Assembly (NCBI RefSeq): GCF_019704555.1
Contig: NZ_AP024745.1
Span: 566,501 to 630,500 of the forward strand
Direction: 5' to 3'
Source: Actinoplanes sp. L3-i22
GTDB taxonomy: Bacteria > Actinomycetota > Actinomycetes > Mycobacteriales > Micromonosporaceae
Length of the DNA: 64,000 bases
Shown here: positions 53,174-61,248 of the stretch, in pieces
Layout: every line of letters starts with the position of its first letter
Position numbering within the stretch: position 1 is the stretch's first letter
Translations under genes and position numbers: made by a program
Notes under the pieces: model-generated
Database searches by the model: none
Told to the model about the DNA's origin: nothing
What the model saw: the letters and a program-made list of their open reading frames with translations, nothing else

Positions 53174-53802
53174 CGGGTGGCACCATTCGTGAGCAGAGGC
53201 AGGGCCAGAGTGTCCAGCGCGGTGGAGCGGTAGTAGCTGTTCGCCTTGGGGGCGGTCTCCACCAGCAGGTCCATCCGGATCGTGAGCGTGAGCGCCGTCG
53301 CTCCCGCCGTCGCGGCCGGCACCGTCACCACGGTGTTGTAGGGGTACGGCGGGGTGACGTCGAACTTGCCGCTGTCGGTGGCGACCACCGACCGGTTCGT
53401 GCCGTCGTCCTGGGTCACCTGGAAGGTGCTGATGGTGACCCGGTGGCTGCTGTCGGCGTCCTCGATGTGGGCGGCGACGTTGATCGTCTTGATCGACTCG
53501 GCGGTGTAGGTCTTCGCGTTGTCGGAGGTCCAGTACGTCAACTGGACCGTGAAGTTGCCCTGCTTCAGCCGGTGGGTGACCGTGCCGGTGTCCAGCGCGC
53601 CGCTCGCGCGGGCCACCTTGGTGACCGTCGCGGATGCCGTGGTCGAAGACGGCGACGGCTTAGCGGTCGGACTGCTGGTCGACTTGGTGCCGCCCAGCGG
53701 CTTACTGCTGCTGGTCAACTGTTCGAGGCTGTCGCAGCCGCTGAGGCTGCCGCAGAGCACAACGGCTGCGATGGCAGCTGCCGCACTTCGATGGAGGCGC
53801 AC
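53170..53802 (-). CDS. Lipoprotein partner of GT2 synthase
   Basis: 210 residues, family not recognised. The N-terminal VRLHRSAAAAI leads to a lipobox LSGC, with the lipid Cys at about residue 22. After a Ser/Thr/Lys linker comes a beta-rich domain (about 75-205). Export and lipid anchoring on the outer face are predicted. The GTG at 53802 has AGAGG 7 nt upstream and gives a normal signal peptide. It overlaps the GT2 gene by 4 nt. That suggests it acts with the nascent polysaccharide. Confidence 0.82.
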   Translation of the reverse strand: MRLHRSAAAAIAAVVLCGSLSGCDSLEQLTSSSKPLGGTKSTSSPTAKPSPSSTTASATVTKVARASGALDTGTVTHRLKQGNFTVQLTYWTSDNAKTYTAESIKTINVAAHIEDADSSHRVTISTFQVTQDDGTNRSVVATDSGKFDVTPPYPYNTVVTVPAATAGATALTLTIRMDLLVETAPKANSYYRSTALDTLALPLLTNGATR

Positions 53803-54022
53803 TGATGACCTCTTTGCTGGGAGACTGGCGATGGCAACGGGGGGACAGGCCGTAGATCGGTTCTTTCCGGCCCGGTCCAAGGGTTCGTGCGGAATCACCC
53901 CGTTGCGTGCGAGCCCGGGGTCGAGGGCCCAAGTCGGCGACCGGCACGCGCACTTGAGCGTTCCCGCGGCGACCTCGCCAGGAGCATCCGTTCGGCCGCC
54001 CAGCAGCGGCCGAAGGGAGACG

Positions 54023-54058
54023 AAAAACGACCGCGGCGGGCTGGAGCCGCCGCGGTCG
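54023..54058 (-). terminator. Intrinsic terminator of proBA
   Basis: Minus strand: CGACCGCGGCGG / CCGCCGCGGTCG, 12-bp perfect stem with a 7-nt loop, followed by TTTTTCG. It begins 19 nt past proA. Confidence 0.95.
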
Positions 54059-54076
54059 CCGGGGTTACCGTGCCGG

Positions 54077-55321
54077 TCAGCCCCGGGTGTGGCCGTTCCC
54101 GGTGACGACGTACTTCGTCGAGGTCAGCTCGGGCAGGCCCATCGGGCCGCGGGCGTGCAGCTTCTGCGTGCTGATGCCGATCTCCGCGCCGAAGCCGAAC
54201 TCGCCGCCGTCGGTGAACCGGGTGGACGCGTTGATCATCACCGCGGCCGCGTCGACGCCGGCCGTGAACCGCCGGGTCGCGCCGACCGCCTCGCTGACGA
54301 TCGCCTCGGTGTGCCCCGTGCCGAACCGCCGGATGTGGTCCAGCGCGTCCTCCAGCGAGTCGACCACCGCGACCGAGATGTCGGCGGACAGGTATTCGGT
54401 GCCCCAGTCCTGCTCGGTGGCGGGGACCACGGCGTCGCTGTAACCGGCGACCCTCGCGTCGCCGTGCACCGTGACGCCCTTGGCCGCGAACTCCTCGAGG
54501 ACCAGCGGCAGGAACGCGTCGGCGATCTCGGTGTGCACCAGCAGCGACTCGGCCGCGTTGCAGACCGAGTTCCGCTGGGTCTTCGAGTTGATCGTGATGG
54601 CCAGCGCCTTCTCCAGGTCGGCGGCGGCGTCCACGTACACGTGGCAGTTGCCGACGCCGGTCTCGATCACCGGGACCGTGGACTGCTCGACCACGGTCCG
54701 GATCAGGTCGGCGCCGCCGCGCGGGATCAGCACGTCGACCAGGCCGCGGGCGCGCATCAGTTCCTTCACCGAGTCGCGGGTGGTGGCGTCCAGCAGCTGG
54801 ATGGCGTCGGCCGGCAGGCCCGCGTCGGCGACCGCCTTGCGCAGCACCGACACGATCGCCGCGTTCGACGAGAAGGCCGAGCCGGAGCCGCGCAGCAGCG
54901 CCGCGTTGCCGGACTTCAGGCAGATGCCGGCGGCGTCCGCGGTCACGTTCGGCCGACCCTCGTAGATCATGCCGACCACCCCGAACGGCACCCGGACCTG
55001 CCGCAACTCCAGGCCGTTGGCCAGCGTCGAGCCGCGCACCACGTCACCGACCGGGTCCGGCAGCGCGGCGAGCTGGCGCAGGCCGTCGGCCATCGCGGCG
55101 ACCCGCTCCGGGCTCAGCGCGAGCCGGTCGATCATCGCCTCGGAGATGCCGTTCGCCCGCGCGTTCGCGACGTCGACCGCGTTCGCCGCGACGATGTCGC
55201 CGGCCCGCTCGACCAGCCGGTCGGCCATCAGCAGCAGCGCCGCGTCCTTCTCCGCCCGAGTCGCCCCGGCGAGATCGATGGCGGCGATCCTTGCGGCTGC
55301 GGCCTGCTCCAGCACGCTCAT
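54077..55321 (-). CDS. proA: Gamma-glutamyl phosphate reductase
   Basis: 414 residues, second enzyme of proline synthesis: reduces gamma-glutamyl phosphate to glutamate semialdehyde with NADPH. Landmarks: [15 protein letters not shown] (about 119-133), LRGSGSA, IPRGG and [11 protein letters not shown], which contains the catalytic Cys, and [11 protein letters not shown] near the C-terminus. Full length for the family. Placed 27 nt after proB on the same strand, so the two form an operon. Confidence 0.97.
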   Translation of the reverse strand: MSVLEQAAAARIAAIDLAGATRAEKDAALLLMADRLVERAGDIVAANAVDVANARANGISEAMIDRLALSPERVAAMADGLRQLAALPDPVGDVVRGSTLANGLELRQVRVPFGVVGMIYEGRPNVTADAAGICLKSGNAALLRGSGSAFSSNAAIVSVLRKAVADAGLPADAIQLLDATTRDSVKELMRARGLVDVLIPRGGADLIRTVVEQSTVPVIETGVGNCHVYVDAAADLEKALAITINSKTQRNSVCNAAESLLVHTEIADAFLPLVLEEFAAKGVTVHGDARVAGYSDAVVPATEQDWGTEYLSADISVAVVDSLEDALDHIRRFGTGHTEAIVSEAVGATRRFTAGVDAAAVMINASTRFTDGGEFGFGAEIGISTQKLHARGPMGLPELTSTKYVVTGNGHTRG

Positions 55322-55348
55322 GAAAAACCCTTCTTTGCCCGTACGTCG

Positions 55349-56470
55349 TCAGAGGAGAACCAGGTCGTCGCGGTGCACGACCTCTCGTTCATATCCCGGC
55401 CCGAGCGCCGCCGCCAATTCCGGAGTGGACCGTCCGAGCAGCGCCGGCAACTCCACCGCGTCGTAGTTGACCAGCCCGCGCGCCACCGGGGCGCCGGACC
55501 CGGCGTCGACCAGGTCGACCGGGTCCCCGGCCGCGAACGAGCCGTCCACCGCGGTGATCCCGGCCGGCAGCAGCGACTTGCGCCGGCCCACCACCGCGGC
55601 GACCGCCCCCGCGTCCAGGTGCAGCCGGCCGCGCGGCGCGGTCGCGTGGGCCAGCCAGAACAGCCGGGCGGCCGGGCGGCTCGCGGCCGCCTCGAAGAGC
55701 GTGCCCACCTCGTCACCGGCCAGCACCTGCCCGGCCAGCGGCGCGGCGGTCAGCACCACCGGGATGCCGAACCCGGTGGCGATCCGGGCCGCCTCGACCT
55801 TGGTCACCATGCCGCCGGTGCCGACGCCGGACTTGCCGGCCGAGCCGATCGCGATGCCCGCCAGGTCGCGCTCGTCGCGGACCAGCGGGATCTTCCGCGC
55901 CGACGGGTCGGCCGGGTTGCCGGTGTAGAGCGCGTCCACATCGGATAGCAGCACCAGCAGGTCGGCGTCGACCAGCGCGGCGACCAGCGCGGCCAGCCGG
56001 TCGTTGTCGCCGAACCGGATCTCCTCGGTGGCGACGGTGTCGTTCTCGTTCACGATCGGCAGCGCGCCGAGGTCGAGCAGTTTCCGCAGCGTCCGGTACG
56101 CGTTGCGGTAGTGCGCGCGCCGGGTCACGTCGTCGACGGTCAGCAGCACCTGCGCGACGGTCAGGTCGTGCCGGGCGAACCCGGCGGTGTAGCGCGCGAT
56201 CAGCCGGCCCTGGCCGACCGCGGCGGCGGCCTGCTGGGTGGCCAGGTCCCGCGGCCGGCGGGGCAGGTGCAGCGGGGCCAGCCCGGCGGCGATCGCGCCG
56301 CTGGAGACGAGAACCACCTCACGGCCCGCGCCGGCCAGGCCGCCCAGGATGTCGATCAAAGTGTCCAGACGCTGCTCGTCGATGCCGCCCGACGCGGTGG
56401 TCAGTGAGGACGACCCCACCTTCACCACGATCCGATGCGCACCGGTCACCACTTCCCGCACCCGGCCCAT
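55349..56470 (-). CDS. proB: Glutamate 5-kinase
   Basis: 373 residues. First step of proline synthesis, ATP-dependent phosphorylation of glutamate. Kinase domain about 1-255: VVKVGSSSLT, VSSGAIAAG, NENDTV, FGDNDRLAA and GTGGMVTKVEAA. A C-terminal PUA domain covers about 280-365. ATG 56470 is used; GTG codons a few residues later are alternatives. First gene of a proBA operon and divergent from the alkyltransferase-like gene. Confidence 0.97.
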   Translation of the reverse strand: MGRVREVVTGAHRIVVKVGSSSLTTASGGIDEQRLDTLIDILGGLAGAGREVVLVSSGAIAAGLAPLHLPRRPRDLATQQAAAAVGQGRLIARYTAGFARHDLTVAQVLLTVDDVTRRAHYRNAYRTLRKLLDLGALPIVNENDTVATEEIRFGDNDRLAALVAALVDADLLVLLSDVDALYTGNPADPSARKIPLVRDERDLAGIAIGSAGKSGVGTGGMVTKVEAARIATGFGIPVVLTAAPLAGQVLAGDEVGTLFEAAASRPAARLFWLAHATAPRGRLHLDAGAVAAVVGRRKSLLPAGITAVDGSFAAGDPVDLVDAGSGAPVARGLVNYDAVELPALLGRSTPELAAALGPGYEREVVHRDDLVLL

Positions 56471-56509
56471 TCTGCTCGGCCGCCCGGTGAAGATCCGCGT
56501 CCGATCCCA

Positions 56510-56515
56510 TATCGT
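56510..56515 (+). promoter_or_regulatory. Candidate -10 box of leaderless transcript
   Basis: TATCGT, 8 nt, then ATG at 56524. Confidence 0.45.
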
Positions 56516-56523
56516 GGCCGGTG

Positions 56524-56847
56524 ATGACACCGGAGGAGTACCTCGAAGCCGTTCTCGCGTTGGTCGAGAGCATCCCGGAGGGCCGGGTGATGTCGTACGG
56601 CGCGATCGCCGACGCGCTGGCCGACCGCTCCGGCCGTAACTCGCCCCGCCAGATCGGGAGCATCATGGCCCGGCACGGCGGCGGGGTGCCGTGGCACCGG
56701 GTGGTGAACAGCGCCGGCCGGATGCCGCCCGGCCACGAGCAGGAAGCGCGGGCGCGACTGCTGTCCGAGGGCGTACCGTTGCGCGGCGACCGGGTAGTGA
56801 TCGACAAGGCCGGGTGGAGCCCTGATGCAGACCGGACAGGCGAGTAG
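56524..56847 (+). CDS. Alkyltransferase-like protein (MGMT DNA-binding domain, no active Cys)
   Basis: 107 residues, only the DNA-binding half of O6-methylguanine methyltransferase. In the active-site motif PCHRV the Cys is replaced by Trp (PWHRVVN, about residues 57-63), the hallmark of ATL proteins. These bind O6-alkylguanine and hand it to nucleotide excision repair. GRVMSYGAIA and GRNSPRQIGSIM hold the HTH and Arg finger. GTG 56521 is an alternative start. An ATL gene is also found near moeZ in mycobacteria. Its 3' end overlaps the methyltransferase start by 23 nt. Confidence 0.9.
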   Translation: MTPEEYLEAVLALVESIPEGRVMSYGAIADALADRSGRNSPRQIGSIMARHGGGVPWHRVVNSAGRMPPGHEQEARARLLSEGVPLRGDRVVIDKAGWSPDADRTGE

Positions 56848-57625
56848 GACCGCGTACGCGGCGGCGCGTTATCGAGCCGCCCACCAGGTGCTGGAGCACG
56901 GCTCGATCTTCACCGACCCGCTTGCCCTGCGGATCCTCGGCCACCAGCCGGAGGAGTTGCTCGGCGACGAGCCCCGGCGCGGGATGCGTCTGTTCATCGC
57001 GGCCCGGCACCGGTTCGCCGAGGATCACCTGGCCGCGGCGGTGAGTCGCGGGGTGCGGACCGCCGTGGTGCTCGGGGCCGGGCTGGACACCTTCGCGTAC
57101 CGGAATCCGCACCCGTCGCTGCGGGTGATCGAAATCGATCACCCGGACACGCAGGCGTGGAAGCGGGAGCGGCTCGCGGAGGCCGGGATCGACCTACCGG
57201 ACAACATGCGATATGTCGGGATTGATTTCGAGCGGGAGAGCCTCCGTCTCGATCTTGACGAGCCGGCCTTCTTCCTGTGGATGGGTGTCGTGCCGTACCT
57301 CACCGCGGACGGGTTCGCGGAGACGCTGCGCTTCGTGGCGACCGTCGAGGGCAACGAGGTGGTCTTCGACTACGCCCAGTCGCCGGAGCGGATGCCGGCC
57401 GCGCGCCGGGCCGCGCTGGAGGCCCGGGCCGCCCGGGTCGCCAAGATCGGCGAGCCGTGGCTGACCTTCTTCGAGCCGGAGGAGATCGCGGCGCTGCTGG
57501 GCGAGCACAGCTTCGGCGACATCGAGGACCTGGGGCCGTCGGGCCTGGCGGCGCGCTACTTCAACCGCCCCGACGTGCCCCCGGACACCGCCGGCGGCCA
57601 CGTCATCCACACCCGCCGCGAGTAG
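56825..57625 (+). CDS. Leucine carboxyl methyltransferase-family SAM methyltransferase
   Basis: 266 residues of the PF04072/TIGR00027-like family. SAM motif VVLGAGLDTFAYR (about 80-92), acidic motif VIEIDHPDTQAWK, and FLWMGVVPYLT (about 151-161). Actinomycetes have many paralogues, mostly of unknown substrate. The ATG lies inside the end of the ATL gene in another frame, so the two are translationally linked. The 3' end is repeated in a 45-bp array. Confidence 0.87.
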   Translation: MQTGQASRTAYAAARYRAAHQVLEHGSIFTDPLALRILGHQPEELLGDEPRRGMRLFIAARHRFAEDHLAAAVSRGVRTAVVLGAGLDTFAYRNPHPSLRVIEIDHPDTQAWKRERLAEAGIDLPDNMRYVGIDFERESLRLDLDEPAFFLWMGVVPYLTADGFAETLRFVATVEGNEVVFDYAQSPERMPAARRAALEARAARVAKIGEPWLTFFEPEEIAALLGEHSFGDIEDLGPSGLAARYFNRPDVPPDTAGGHVIHTRRE

Positions 57626-57935
57626 CCCGCCCGCCCCGGCGCCTGGGCCGAACAAATCCGCCGCGAGTAGCCCGCCCACCCCGGCGCCTGGGCCGAACAA
57701 ATCCGCCGCGGATAGCGCGCCCGCCCCGGCGCCCGGCCGAACAAATCCGCCGCGAGTAGTCCGCGGGCCGCGGCACCCGGCCGGACAAACCGCCGCAGCT
57801 GGGCCCGCTCCTGGGGCCCGCGGCCGGACGGCCCCGCCGGGAACAGCCCGCTTGCTGGAGCGCCCGGCTGGACGAATCCGCTGCGAGTGGCCCGGGTGCC
57901 GTGGTGCCCGGCTGGACGAATCCGTTGCGGCGACG
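57613..57935. repeat. 45-bp degenerate tandem array starting at a stop codon
   Basis: Units beginning CCGCCGCGAGTAG start at 57613, 57658, 57703 (GGATAG) and 57747, then degenerate copies continue to about 57935. The first unit includes the last codons and TAG of the methyltransferase gene, so each early copy carries an in-frame stop. First part of the 713-bp gap 57626-58338, which holds no gene. Confidence 0.88.
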
Positions 57936-57981
57936 TTAGTAGCTGCGGCGACGTTAGTACTGGTCGTAGTCATGTGCGGGT

Positions 57982-58016
57982 AAAAAAAACAGGGCCCGCC
58001 CATCCCAAGGGGGGCC
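57982..58016 (-). terminator. Strong terminator far downstream of TetR gene
   Basis: Minus strand: GGCCCCCC pairs with GGGCGGGCC (one bulge) and is followed by CTG and eight T. It lies 320 nt past the TetR stop. It ends either a long TetR 3' UTR or a separate small RNA. Confidence 0.78.
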
Positions 58017-58338
58017 ACCGCCTCTGCCGTAATTGTCGCTCGATTTTTCAAGATCGTGCGGGGTGCCTGTGGATGGCCCGTCAGTGTGGATAACTCCCAC
58101 GGGTTCGGATCTTGGGGTAAGGCGCAGCCATCCGCGGAGCCGAGACAGCCTCGGTGGCCGTTCCGGGTTTTGGGGTAAACCGTGCCCACCCTCGGACGTC
58201 GCCCTGTAGGGCCTCGCGTTCTGGGCGCCCCGCGCCCTGCGAGGCCCGGAAGGGTCCCCGCGGGAGCGACGATCAGTTATTGGCCGCAGCCGAGGCAATG
58301 AAGAATTTGACCTTGATCGGGCGCAGCCCGGCGAAGCA
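58017..58338 (-). ncRNA. Possible small RNA or long 3' UTR between TetR stop and terminator
   Basis: No protein-like frame is seen. The region is less GC-rich than its surroundings. It has an inverted repeat GGCCTCGC/GCGAGGCC (58210-58217 with 58239-58246) and two related TTGGGGTAA segments about 65 bp apart (near 58112 and 58176). It also holds one DnaA-box-like TGTGGATAA (58085-58093). A transcript from the TetR side would end at the T8 terminator. Whether a distinct RNA exists is not known. Confidence 0.35.
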
Positions 58339-59022
58339 TTAACCCAGGCCGGCGAACGCGCCCGTCGCCCGCATCTGCCACTCGAAGAAACCGCGGCGAT
58401 CCTCGTCGACGGAGTTGTTCAGCTGGCCGAAGAGTTCCGCGCTGATCGCGCCGCAGAGGTGGATGAAGCCGGACATTCCGGCGCCGACCAGATGGGCCGG
58501 CACGCCGACGCCGAACTGCTCGGCGACCCTCGCCAGCTCCTCCCCGAAGCGCCCCTCGGGCTGTGGCGGGACCGAGGTGATCCGGCCGCTCTCGATGCCG
58601 GCCCGGAGCGTTCCGGCCAGCGCGAAGATCACCCTGGTGGCGGGCACGATGGTGTCCTGCGGCGCCTGGTAGCCGGGGACCGGGCTGCCGTAGATCAGCG
58701 CCCACTGGTGCGGGTTGGCCAGCGCCCAGTCGCGGACCGCGTGCCCGATCGCGACCCAGCGTTCGACCAGGTCGTCCTGTGCGGCGGCGGCGACCTCGGC
58801 CGCCTCGCCGACCGCGTCGTAGGCGTCGATGATCATCGCGGTGAGCAGATCGTCGCGGCTCGCGAAGTAGCGGTAGACCGCGGACGAGGCCATGCCCAGA
58901 TCCCGTGCGACCGCCCGTAACGACAGGTTTGCCCCGTCGGTTGCCAGGTGGCGGCCGGCCACCTGCTTGATCTCTTCGGTCATTTCGGCCCGGACCCGGG
59001 CCCGCAGGTTGGCGGCGCTCAT
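58339..59022 (-). CDS. TetR-family regulator, probably controlling adjacent epimerase
   Basis: 227 residues. The HTH at about 15-62 has SLRAVARDLGMASSAVYRYFASRDDL in family order. The ligand domain resembles TetR_C_13 (WALIYGSPVPGY). Start ATG 59022 is chosen because HTH spacing is then normal. Divergent from the epimerase gene, with two copies of the palindrome AGAGCA-c-TGCTC(T) between them. Autoregulation and repression of the epimerase gene are likely; the ligand is unknown. Confidence 0.9.
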   Translation of the reverse strand: MSAANLRARVRAEMTEEIKQVAGRHLATDGANLSLRAVARDLGMASSAVYRYFASRDDLLTAMIIDAYDAVGEAAEVAAAAQDDLVERWVAIGHAVRDWALANPHQWALIYGSPVPGYQAPQDTIVPATRVIFALAGTLRAGIESGRITSVPPQPEGRFGEELARVAEQFGVGVPAHLVGAGMSGFIHLCGAISAELFGQLNNSVDEDRRGFFEWQMRATGAFAGLG

Positions 59023-59043
59023 GTTTGCCAGTGTGCCACAACG

Positions 59044-59056
59044 AGAGCACTGCTCT
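59044..59056. promoter_or_regulatory. TetR operator copy 1
   Basis: AGAGCACTGCTCT, a perfect 6-1-6 inverted repeat, 21 nt before the TetR start. Confidence 0.72.
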
Positions 59057-59096
59057 TGCAAAACCGAAATCCCTGTGGAACAGTTGTCCTCAACAG

Positions 59097-59109
59097 AGAG
59101 CACTGCTCG
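59097..59109. promoter_or_regulatory. TetR operator copy 2
   Basis: AGAGCACTGCTCG, same palindrome with one end mismatch, 53 bp from copy 1 and just before the AAAGGAG ribosome site of the epimerase gene. Confidence 0.72.
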
Positions 59110-59123
59110 CAAAGGAGAACATC

Positions 59124-60047
59124 ATGCACGTCGTCGTCGGTTCCGGCCCGATCGGCTCGAATGTCGCCCGTCTGCTCGCCGAGCAGGGTGAGCAGGTCCG
59201 GATCGTCACGCGCAGTGGCAGCGGCCCCGAGCACGCGCTGATCGAGCGGGTCGCCGCGGACGCGTCCGACGCCCGCCGCCTGACCGAGCTGACCCAGGGC
59301 GCCGAGGTGCTCTACAACTGTGCGAACCCGAAGTACACCGAGTGGGCCGACAAGTGGTTCCCGATGAACGACGCGATGATCGCCGCCGCCAAGGCGTCCG
59401 GCGCGATCTACGCGATCACCGGCAACCTGTATGGCTACGGCCCGCAGCCCGGCGGCCGGATGACCGAGGACACCCCGCTCGCCGCGGTCGGCCGCAAGGG
59501 CAAGATCCGCATCAAGATGTGGCAGGACGCGCTGGCCAGCGGCGTCCGGACGATCGAGGCCCGGGCGTCGGACTACGTCGGCGCCGGCGCGGCCAGCGTC
59601 TTCTCGCTGGTGCTGCTGCCGGCCATCCAGAAGGGCCGCACCGCGTTCGGCCCGGCCGACATGGATCAGCCGCACACCTTCACCTACACCGGCGACATGG
59701 CCCGCACGCTTGTCACGCTGGCGCGCGACGAGCGGGCCTGGGGCCGCGCCTGGCACGTGCCGTCGCCGGCCGCGATCACCATCCGGGCGATGGCCGCGCG
59801 GTACTGCGAGGTCGCCGGGGTGCCGCAGGTCAAGGTGCACGGCCTGCCGCGCTTCACGATGCGCGCGGCCGGGGCGGTCGTCCCGATGGCCCGCGAGATG
59901 GCCGAGATGGACTACCAGTTCTACGCGCCGTTCCAGATGGACAGCTCGCGCACCGAGCGGACGTTCGGGCTGCAGCCCACCGACCTGGACGTGGCGCTGC
60001 GCGAGGTCGCGGACGCGGCCGAGGTCACCGCGGCCCGCCGGATGTGA
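59124..60047 (+). CDS. NAD-dependent epimerase/dehydratase-family protein
   Basis: 307 residues, extended SDR (atypical). VVGSGPIGSNVA (about 4-15) is the dinucleotide loop; NLYGYGPQPG (about 98-107) is the Tyr region, where TGNLYGY replaces the usual SSxxYG. The C-terminal half binds a substrate of unknown kind. AAAGGAG lies 7 nt before ATG 59124. The gene is presumably repressed by the divergent TetR. Role may be detoxification or sugar modification. Confidence 0.85.
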   Translation: MHVVVGSGPIGSNVARLLAEQGEQVRIVTRSGSGPEHALIERVAADASDARRLTELTQGAEVLYNCANPKYTEWADKWFPMNDAMIAAAKASGAIYAITGNLYGYGPQPGGRMTEDTPLAAVGRKGKIRIKMWQDALASGVRTIEARASDYVGAGAASVFSLVLLPAIQKGRTAFGPADMDQPHTFTYTGDMARTLVTLARDERAWGRAWHVPSPAAITIRAMAARYCEVAGVPQVKVHGLPRFTMRAAGAVVPMAREMAEMDYQFYAPFQMDSSRTERTFGLQPTDLDVALREVADAAEVTAARRM

Positions 60048-60051
60048 CAGG

Positions 60052-60057
60052 TAAGCT
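60052..60057 (+). promoter_or_regulatory. Candidate -10 box of leaderless transcript
   Basis: TAAGCT, 8 nt, then GTG at 60066, just past the epimerase stop. Confidence 0.45.
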
Positions 60058-60065
60058 CCGTGCTC

Positions 60066-61247
60066 GTGTCCACCGAGCCGGCGTTGATGGATCGCGTTCC
60101 CGAGGCCGCCGACCAGCCCGCGGGCGGTCGGCGGGCGAGCCGGATCGGGCTGCTCGCGGTCTGGCCGGCGCTGGTGATCTACACGATCACCCACGTCATC
60201 GACCTGCTGGCGGTCTGGCGCGCGGCGACCGACATCCACCGGCCGCTGATCGTCACGCTGAGTCGCTACGACGCGTTCTCCTACGTCTCGATCGCGACCC
60301 GGGGGTACGACCCGGCCATCCCGCTGAAGCCGGACGGCACGCTCAGCACCACGAACCTGGCGTTCTTCCCGCTGTTCCCCGGCCTGAGCGCGCTGGTCGA
60401 CCCGATCCTGCCGGGCGACGGCCGGATCGCCGGCGTGGTGATCTCCTGGCTGGCCGGCCTCGCCGCCGCCTGGGGCCTGTTCGCGGTCGGCACCCACCTG
60501 CGGGACCGGCGCACCGGCATCATCCTGGCCGTGCTCTGGGGCGTCCTGCCGCTGGCCTGGGTGCAGGCGATGGGCTACTCGGAGACGCTGTTCACCGCGC
60601 TGGCCGCCTGGACGCTCTACGCGGTGCTCCGCCGCAACTGGCTGCTCGCCGGTCCGCTCTGCCTGCTGGCCGGCCTGACCCGGCCGACCGCCGCCGCGCT
60701 GGTCGCCGCGGTCGGCCTGGCCGCCCTGGTCGCGGTGATCCGGCGGCAGGACGGCTGGCGACCGTGGGTCGGCGGGGCGCTCGCGCCGCTGGGCTTCCTG
60801 GGGTACGTCGCCTGGGTCGGCGCCCGGCTGGGTCGGGCCGACGGCTACTTCCACGTGCAGAACGACTCGTGGAAGATGCGGTACGACGACGGGTCGTACA
60901 CCCTCCGGATGCTGCACAAGCTGTTCACCGGCCCGCAGCCGCTGGCCTTCTACGTGATCACCGCGCTCCTCTGCCTGGCCGTGGTCCTGCTGCTCCTCGC
61001 GATCCCGGACGTGCCCTGGCCGCTGCTGGTCTACGCCGCGGTGATCGTGGTCCTGGCGCTGTTCGGCGACGGCTACTTCAACGCCAAGGCGCGCCTGATC
61101 CTGCCGGCCTTCCCGCTGCTGCTGCCGGTCGCCTTCGCGCTCGGCCGGGCCCGCTGGTGGACCGTCACGGTGATCCTGGGCAGCCTGGCCGGCTTCGCCG
61201 CGATCTACGCGGTCTACCTGACCACGATCTGGAAGTTCAGCCCGTAG
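60066..61247 (+). CDS. PIG-V-like mannosyltransferase, membrane
   Basis: 393 residues with about nine membrane segments. LSRYDAFSYVSIATRGYDP (about 65-83) with the D in the first exterior loop, and NLAFFPLFPGL (about 96-106), are signature features of PIG-V/GPI-mannosyltransferase-like proteins that use polyprenyl-phosphate mannose. The GTG at 60066 fits the TAAGCT box; GTG 60060 is the alternative. Acceptor unknown: a lipoglycan or protein are options. It follows the epimerase gene closely but has its own promoter candidate. Confidence 0.83.
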   Translation: MSTEPALMDRVPEAADQPAGGRRASRIGLLAVWPALVIYTITHVIDLLAVWRAATDIHRPLIVTLSRYDAFSYVSIATRGYDPAIPLKPDGTLSTTNLAFFPLFPGLSALVDPILPGDGRIAGVVISWLAGLAAAWGLFAVGTHLRDRRTGIILAVLWGVLPLAWVQAMGYSETLFTALAAWTLYAVLRRNWLLAGPLCLLAGLTRPTAAALVAAVGLAALVAVIRRQDGWRPWVGGALAPLGFLGYVAWVGARLGRADGYFHVQNDSWKMRYDDGSYTLRMLHKLFTGPQPLAFYVITALLCLAVVLLLLAIPDVPWPLLVYAAVIVVLALFGDGYFNAKARLILPAFPLLLPVAFALGRARWWTVTVILGSLAGFAAIYAVYLTTIWKFSP

Positions 61248-61248
61248 G

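Noticed and set aside
57613..57935. Possible CRISPR array
   Set aside because: Units of 45 bp are contiguous with no unique spacers, drift steadily, and no cas gene is near. It is a degenerate minisatellite.
58085..58093. Possible replication origin element (DnaA box) near the TetR gene
   Set aside because: A single box without clustering, AT-rich unwinding region or dnaA/dnaN neighbours.
57194..58189. 331-codon minus-strand open frame across the repeat array
   Set aside because: Its length comes from the repeat units, and it overlaps a real methyltransferase in antisense.
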